From positions 1 through 9,425 of the forward strand of contig CAMFLD010000077.1 of NCBI GenBank assembly GCA_945957245.1: 9,425 bases of DNA, in the 5' to 3' direction. Shown one piece after another: positions 6,354 through 9,425 of this stretch. The position numbers and the translations under genes are program-made. This DNA is from an uncultured Flavobacterium sp. (GTDB taxonomy: Bacteria; Bacteroidota; Bacteroidia; Flavobacteriales; Flavobacteriaceae). Under the pieces are notes generated by a model, which was given only the letters and a program-made list of their open reading frames with translations, did no database searches and was not told the DNA's origin. Numbering within the stretch: position 1 is the first letter of the stretch; each line of letters starts with the position of its first letter.

Positions 6354-8117
6354 ATGAAACGGATTTTAATTTTATTGCTTTTAATTACAACCCCACTTGT
6401 TGCCCAGGTACAGTTTGAGGCAAAGGTGAGCAAGACTTCTTTGGGATTAAATGAGCGTCTCCGTGTTGATTTTACCATGAATGCTGATGGTGATAATTTT
6501 GTCCCACCTAATTTTGAAGCCTGTGGTTTCAGGGTAGTTGCAGGCCCAAGTCAATCTGTAAGCCAATCTTGGGTTAACGGCAGGAGCTCTTTCAATAAAG
6601 CTTATATCTACATTTTGGTTCCTTTGCAAAAAGGGTCTTTGACTCTTAAACAGGCAGTCATTGAAATCAATGGACAGACATACAAAACAGCTCCGGTAAA
6701 GGTTAATGTAACCAATGCTGTTGAAGTTCCTAAAGACCCTAATGATGCACCGTCTGTAAACATAGATGACAATATTTACCTAGTTGCTGATATCTCAAAA
6801 GGAAATCCATACCTCAACGAACCGATTACTGTGGTCTACAAGTTATATTTCAGTTATAACATCGGGATATCCAACTGGCGTGAGCTGAACAAACCAAAAT
6901 ACAACGATTTCTGGAGCCAGAATATCGACATTAAACAACTTGTTGCTGAAGATGGTACGTTTAAAGGTGAGCGTTTCAGGTATGTTGTCTTGAGGAAAAC
7001 AGTACTTTATCCACAGAAATCAGGAAAACTCGAAATCGAACCACTTACGTTGGATATTGACTGCCAAGTGCCAAGTAACAGAAGAAACTTTTGGGGTCAG
7101 GCGTTAATGGTACAAGACAACAAACGGGTTTCTGCGGGAAGCAAAGTAATCAATGTGAAACCTTTACCAGAGAAAGGAAAACCGGCTGATTTCTCCGGAG
7201 CTGTCGGTAAATTTGATTTCAATGTAAAACCTTCCAAAACTTTATTGAAAAGTGGGGAGTCTCTCGATTTGGATGTAAGTGTAGTAGGAACAGGAAACCT
7301 GAAACTATTTACCCTTCCAAAACCAATTGTTCCGTCAGCTCTTGAAATGTACGATCCGGTTCATGATGAAAATGTAAACACTCCTCTAACAGGAATGACC
7401 GGAAGGATTTCAGATAAATACACTATCATTCCGCAATCCAAAGGAAACTATCAAATCAAACCGATGAGTTTTACTTATTTTGATTTGGGTTCTTCCAGCT
7501 ACCGAACTATTACTTCAAAACCAATAAGTATAACTGTCTTAGATGGTCCGGGTATAGCAAGTACCGGTAAAATTAATCCGAATGATATAGCCAAAACCAA
7601 ATTGGAAATCGCCAAATCGTTTGCTTACATTAAACAAAAAACATCTTTGCAACCGATGAAAAAAGATGATTTCCTTGGTTCAGGTTTGTTTTATTCACTT
7701 GTGTTTTTGCCTTTTCTTGCGATTCCGTTCTTAATTGTAGGCAAAAGAAGGAAAGAAGCTTCGGATAATGATGTGGTAGGCAACAAAATTAAAAGGTCGA
7801 ATGCATTGGCTAAAAAATATTTGGGCGAAGCCAAAAAGCATCTGGGTAATAAAGAGCCGTTTTACATTGCTTTGGAAAAAGCTATGCATAATTTCCTGAA
7901 AGCCAAACTTCATATTGAAACATCCGAAATGAGCAAAGAAAAAATTACCGATTTGCTGCTCTCCAAAAAGGCGAATCAGGAAACCGTTTCCGATTTCATT
8001 CAGCTGACAGAAAACTGCGAATTGGCCCGTTATGCCTACTCATCTGAATCGGCTATTCAAAATGATTATGATAAAGCCGTAATAATTATTTCTGAACTTG
8101 AAAAGCAATTAAAATAA
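6354..8117 (+). CDS. batD: BatD: exported beta-rich protein with C-terminal membrane anchor
   Basis: A 587-residue protein of typical BatD size. The signal peptide is MKRILILLLLITTPLVA (1-17), followed by a long periplasmic region (18-438) of repeated beta-sandwich-like segments; landmarks are VSKTSLGLNERLRVDFT at 25-41, the GPSQSVSQSWVNG segment at 64-76 and PKSKGNYQI-like QSKGNYQIKP at 361-370. A membrane segment at about 441-462 is followed by a basic KRRKE and a cytoplasmic helical tail (about 480-587) with HNFLKAKLHI and CELARYAYS. I chose the ATG at 6354; a TTG two codons upstream is also possible. A 31-base AT-rich spacer separates it from batC, the widest gap in batA-E. Disruption of this family in Bacteroides fragilis was tied to loss of aerotolerance; the molecular role is unknown. 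The call is firm. Confidence 0.93.
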   Translation: MKRILILLLLITTPLVAQVQFEAKVSKTSLGLNERLRVDFTMNADGDNFVPPNFEACGFRVVAGPSQSVSQSWVNGRSSFNKAYIYILVPLQKGSLTLKQAVIEINGQTYKTAPVKVNVTNAVEVPKDPNDAPSVNIDDNIYLVADISKGNPYLNEPITVVYKLYFSYNIGISNWRELNKPKYNDFWSQNIDIKQLVAEDGTFKGERFRYVVLRKTVLYPQKSGKLEIEPLTLDIDCQVPSNRRNFWGQALMVQDNKRVSAGSKVINVKPLPEKGKPADFSGAVGKFDFNVKPSKTLLKSGESLDLDVSVVGTGNLKLFTLPKPIVPSALEMYDPVHDENVNTPLTGMTGRISDKYTIIPQSKGNYQIKPMSFTYFDLGSSSYRTITSKPISITVLDGPGIASTGKINPNDIAKTKLEIAKSFAYIKQKTSLQPMKKDDFLGSGLFYSLVFLPFLAIPFLIVGKRRKEASDNDVVGNKIKRSNALAKKYLGEAKKHLGNKEPFYIALEKAMHNFLKAKLHIETSEMSKEKITDLLLSKKANQETVSDFIQLTENCELARYAYSSESAIQNDYDKAVIIISELEKQLK

Positions 8118-8872
8118 TGGGAATCATGAAAAAGATATTGATTTTATTGCTACTTATCCCTCACTTTTTCTGGGCTCAAAATGCGTTTGATGAAGGAAAT
8201 AAGTTTTACCAAAAGGAACAGTACCAACAGGCCATTTCAAGTTATGAAAGTGTTCTTGCTACCGGAAAACATTCTGCCGAGCTCTACTTTAATCTGGCGA
8301 ACTGTTATTACAAACTACACAGAGTGGCTCCTGCGGTATATAACTATGAAAAAGCTTTATTGTTAAGCCCCAACGATACCGAAATCAAAACCAATTTGGA
8401 GTTTGCCCGCAAAATGGCTGTAGATGATATCAAAATTGTTCCAAAAGTGGGATTTAATAAGCTTATTGCTGATTTCACTTCAAAATATCATTATGATACC
8501 TGGGCATGGATTGCCGTTGCTTTTGCCTTTGTGTTTTTGTTGTTTTTTGGCGGTTATTATTTTTCGCAGAAAACGATTTTGAAACGCATTTACTTCATCG
8601 GAATGTTTGTTGCCTTACTGGGAATTGTACTTAGTACCGCTTCTGGATTTAATGAAAAGAACCGCAATGAAAATGAACGTCCGGCTATCGTTTTTGCTGA
8701 AAATGCTTCCTTAAAAAGCGAGCCAAAACCTAACAGCCAGGATACAACCGTTCTTCATGAAGGAACCAAAGTCTATATTCTGGAAAGCATTGCCAATTGG
8801 AAAAAAGTAGAACTCACAGACGAAACTACAGGCTGGATTGAAGACAATGCCATTAAAGAAATCAAGAATTAG
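8117..8872 (+). CDS. batE: BatE: TPR and SH3-like membrane protein
   Basis: A 251-residue protein whose ATG shares its A with the batD stop (TAATG), a layout suiting coupled translation. An ATG at 8126 would trim three residues to MKKILILLLL and is an equally good signal-peptide start; I kept the overlapping one. After the signal peptide (ending FFWA, residue 20) come two TPR units: NAFDEGNKFYQKEQYQQAIS (22-41) and AELYFNLANCYYKLHRVAPA (54-73), to about 90. Two membrane segments lie at about 128-150 and 157-176. A C-terminal bacterial SH3-like domain (about 188-247) has the pattern ASLKSEP, EGTKVYIL, WKKVEL and GWIED. With an exported N-terminus and two segments, the SH3 domain is predicted periplasmic, where such domains often bind cell wall or peptides. 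It is the last gene of the Bat block. Confidence 0.9.
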   Translation: MGIMKKILILLLLIPHFFWAQNAFDEGNKFYQKEQYQQAISSYESVLATGKHSAELYFNLANCYYKLHRVAPAVYNYEKALLLSPNDTEIKTNLEFARKMAVDDIKIVPKVGFNKLIADFTSKYHYDTWAWIAVAFAFVFLLFFGGYYFSQKTILKRIYFIGMFVALLGIVLSTASGFNEKNRNENERPAIVFAENASLKSEPKPNSQDTTVLHEGTKVYILESIANWKKVELTDETTGWIEDNAIKEIKN

Positions 8873-8883
8873 TTTTCAATAAC

Positions 8884-8891
8884 TATCTTTG
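8884..8891 (+). promoter_or_regulatory. Possible Bacteroidota -7 promoter element (TATCTTTG)
   Basis: TATCTTTG fits the TAnnTTTG consensus of the main Bacteroidota sigma factor exactly and lies just after the batE stop. It would serve the gene starting at 8951, with transcription beginning around 8896-8898 and a leader of about 50 bases. No TTG/TTTG element is seen 17 to 23 bases upstream (8857-8867), so strength is doubtful. An eight-base degenerate motif can also occur by chance in AT-rich DNA. Confidence 0.45.
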
Positions 8892-8904
8892 CAAAAAATT
8901 AATC

Positions 8905-8940
8905 GGGAAGCATAGCTTATGCCTTGCTTCTTTTTCTTTT
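8905..8940 (+). terminator. Terminator-like hairpin with T-rich tail after the Bat operon
   Basis: GAAGCA (8907-8912) pairs with TGCTTC (8925-8930), extended by two possible G-T pairs (8905-8906 with 8931-8932), around a 12-base loop. TTTTTCTTTT follows at 8931-8940. An alternative, shorter fold pairs GCATA (8910-8914) with TATGC (8918-8922). It fits an intrinsic terminator closing the operon, but because it lies downstream of the motif at 8884-8891 and ends ten bases before the next start codon, it could also act in the leader of that gene. Confidence 0.55.
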
Positions 8941-8950
8941 ATCCTAAATT

Positions 8951-9307
8951 ATGTCAAGAGACGAACAATTAAAACAACGCTGGGAAAAAGTGGTACAGTT
9001 ACTATCCAATCAGTTTGCTGATGGCGAAGAACTTGACCTTGATGCAATCATCTATCTGATAGGCGTACAGGAACTTGGCAAATTACACCACACCTTCAAA
9101 AAAGACGAAAAGATAAACCTGATGCATATTGCCATTTGTCGTTTACTGGAACCTTATGGTTACTACGAATTCGATTTTGTAGACAAAGACGGCTGGCCGC
9201 ATTACAAAATCAGGGAAGAACTCCCACCATTAAAGGCCGGAGAGCAATCGGTTTTAATGAAAGAAGCTATTGTGAATTACTTTCTCGAAAGGGAAGTAAT
9301 TAAATAA
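8951..9307 (+). CDS. Small cytoplasmic protein of unknown function
   Basis: A 118-residue protein that I do not recognise as a named family. It has no signal peptide or membrane segment and is acidic and helical at the N-terminus (MSRDEQLKQRWEKVVQLLSN). It has a central LDAIIYLIGVQELGK (30-44) and a conserved-looking MHIAICRLLEPYGYYEFDFV (58-77), followed by DKDGWPHYK (78-86). The two Trp and many Tyr residues, and the lack of low complexity, suggest a real folded protein. It starts with ATG in an A/T-rich leader (ATCCTAAATTATG) without a Shine-Dalgarno sequence. It is separated from batE by 78 bases containing a terminator-like hairpin, so it is probably not part of the Bat operon. Coding status is well supported by length and composition; function unknown. 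Confidence 0.8.
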   Translation: MSRDEQLKQRWEKVVQLLSNQFADGEELDLDAIIYLIGVQELGKLHHTFKKDEKINLMHIAICRLLEPYGYYEFDFVDKDGWPHYKIREELPPLKAGEQSVLMKEAIVNYFLEREVIK

Positions 9308-9373
9308 TCAATTGTATTTTATTAGTCCTAAAAAGCTATAAATCCTCTTTTCGCTAAAAATAAACAGTAAAAG

Positions 9374-9404
9374 TTTGTTTGTATAAATCTTTATCGTAAT
9401 ATTG
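9374..9404 (+). promoter_or_regulatory. Possible promoter for a gene beyond the window
   Basis: TTTG (9374-9377, with a second TTTG at 9378-9381) is followed after 19 bases by TAATATTG (9397-9404), one mismatch from the TAnnTTTG -7 consensus. The spacing fits Bacteroidota promoters. An ATG at 9423-9425 closes the window and could be the start of the next gene, though nothing after it can be read. No gene and no convincing terminator were found in 9308-9373. Confidence 0.35.
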
Positions 9405-9410
9405 CAATAT
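9399..9410. promoter_or_regulatory. 12-bp perfect palindrome ATATTGCAATAT, candidate operator
   Basis: ATATTGCAATAT equals its own reverse complement and overlaps the proposed -7 element at 9397-9404, where a dimeric repressor could act. It may be chance in AT-rich DNA; only the TTGCAA core carries G and C. Confidence 0.3.
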
Positions 9411-9425
9411 ACTTATATTCTTATG

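Noticed and set aside
9308..9373. Terminator after the 118-residue gene (AAAAG and CTTTT arms around 9330-9352)
   Set aside because: The stem would be five A-T-rich pairs with a long loop and no following T-run, too weak to call.

Overview
The window carries an almost complete Bat ("Bacteroides aerotolerance") operon of a Bacteroidota bacterium, most likely a member of Flavobacteriia close to Flavobacterium. This rests on the gene order, the AT-rich sequence, signal peptides ending in the FAQ/VAQ/WAQ style, the general lack of Shine-Dalgarno sequences with A-rich leaders instead, and TAnnTTTG-type promoter motifs. Every gene supported here is on the + strand, and no mobile element, CRISPR array, tRNA or rRNA was seen.

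Layout. 1-925: MoxR-family AAA+ ATPase whose first codons lie before the window. 926-1003: spacer with an imperfect hairpin and a short direct repeat. 1004-1870: DUF58 protein with a von Willebrand A (VWA) fold. 1876-3513: a two-membrane-segment protein with a periplasmic N-terminus, a cytoplasmic helical module like the one ending BatD, and a second periplasmic domain I cannot firmly name. 3510-4511 and 4517-5554: BatA and BatB, membrane-anchored VWA proteins with intact metal sites. 5555-6322: BatC, TPR repeats plus a long Lys/Asp/Asn-rich tract. 6354-8117: BatD, a large exported beta-rich protein with one membrane anchor. 8117-8872: BatE, TPR, two membrane segments and an SH3-like domain. 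8873-8950: a TAnnTTTG motif followed by a terminator-like hairpin. 8951-9307: small cytoplasmic protein of unknown function. 9308-9425: AT-rich stretch with a possible promoter and a 12-bp palindrome, ending in ATG.

How the genes may work together. MoxR ATPases typically act with VWA proteins as chaperone-like pairs. Here one ATPase sits with three VWA proteins: DUF58 in the cytoplasm, BatA and BatB in the inner membrane with their VWA domains predicted periplasmic. Exported TPR, beta-rich and SH3-like proteins sit alongside. The tight spacing (a 4-base overlap, a 1-base overlap, and gaps of 0, 5 and 5 bases) suggests one co-transcribed, translationally coupled unit building one envelope-spanning complex. 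The family was named for an oxygen-tolerance phenotype in Bacteroides fragilis, but its biochemical job is unsettled.

No wholly new system is evident. The parts most worth a second look are the 545-residue protein at 1876-3513, the helical module it appears to share with BatD, the hairpin leader of the DUF58 gene, and the promoter/terminator arrangement after BatE.
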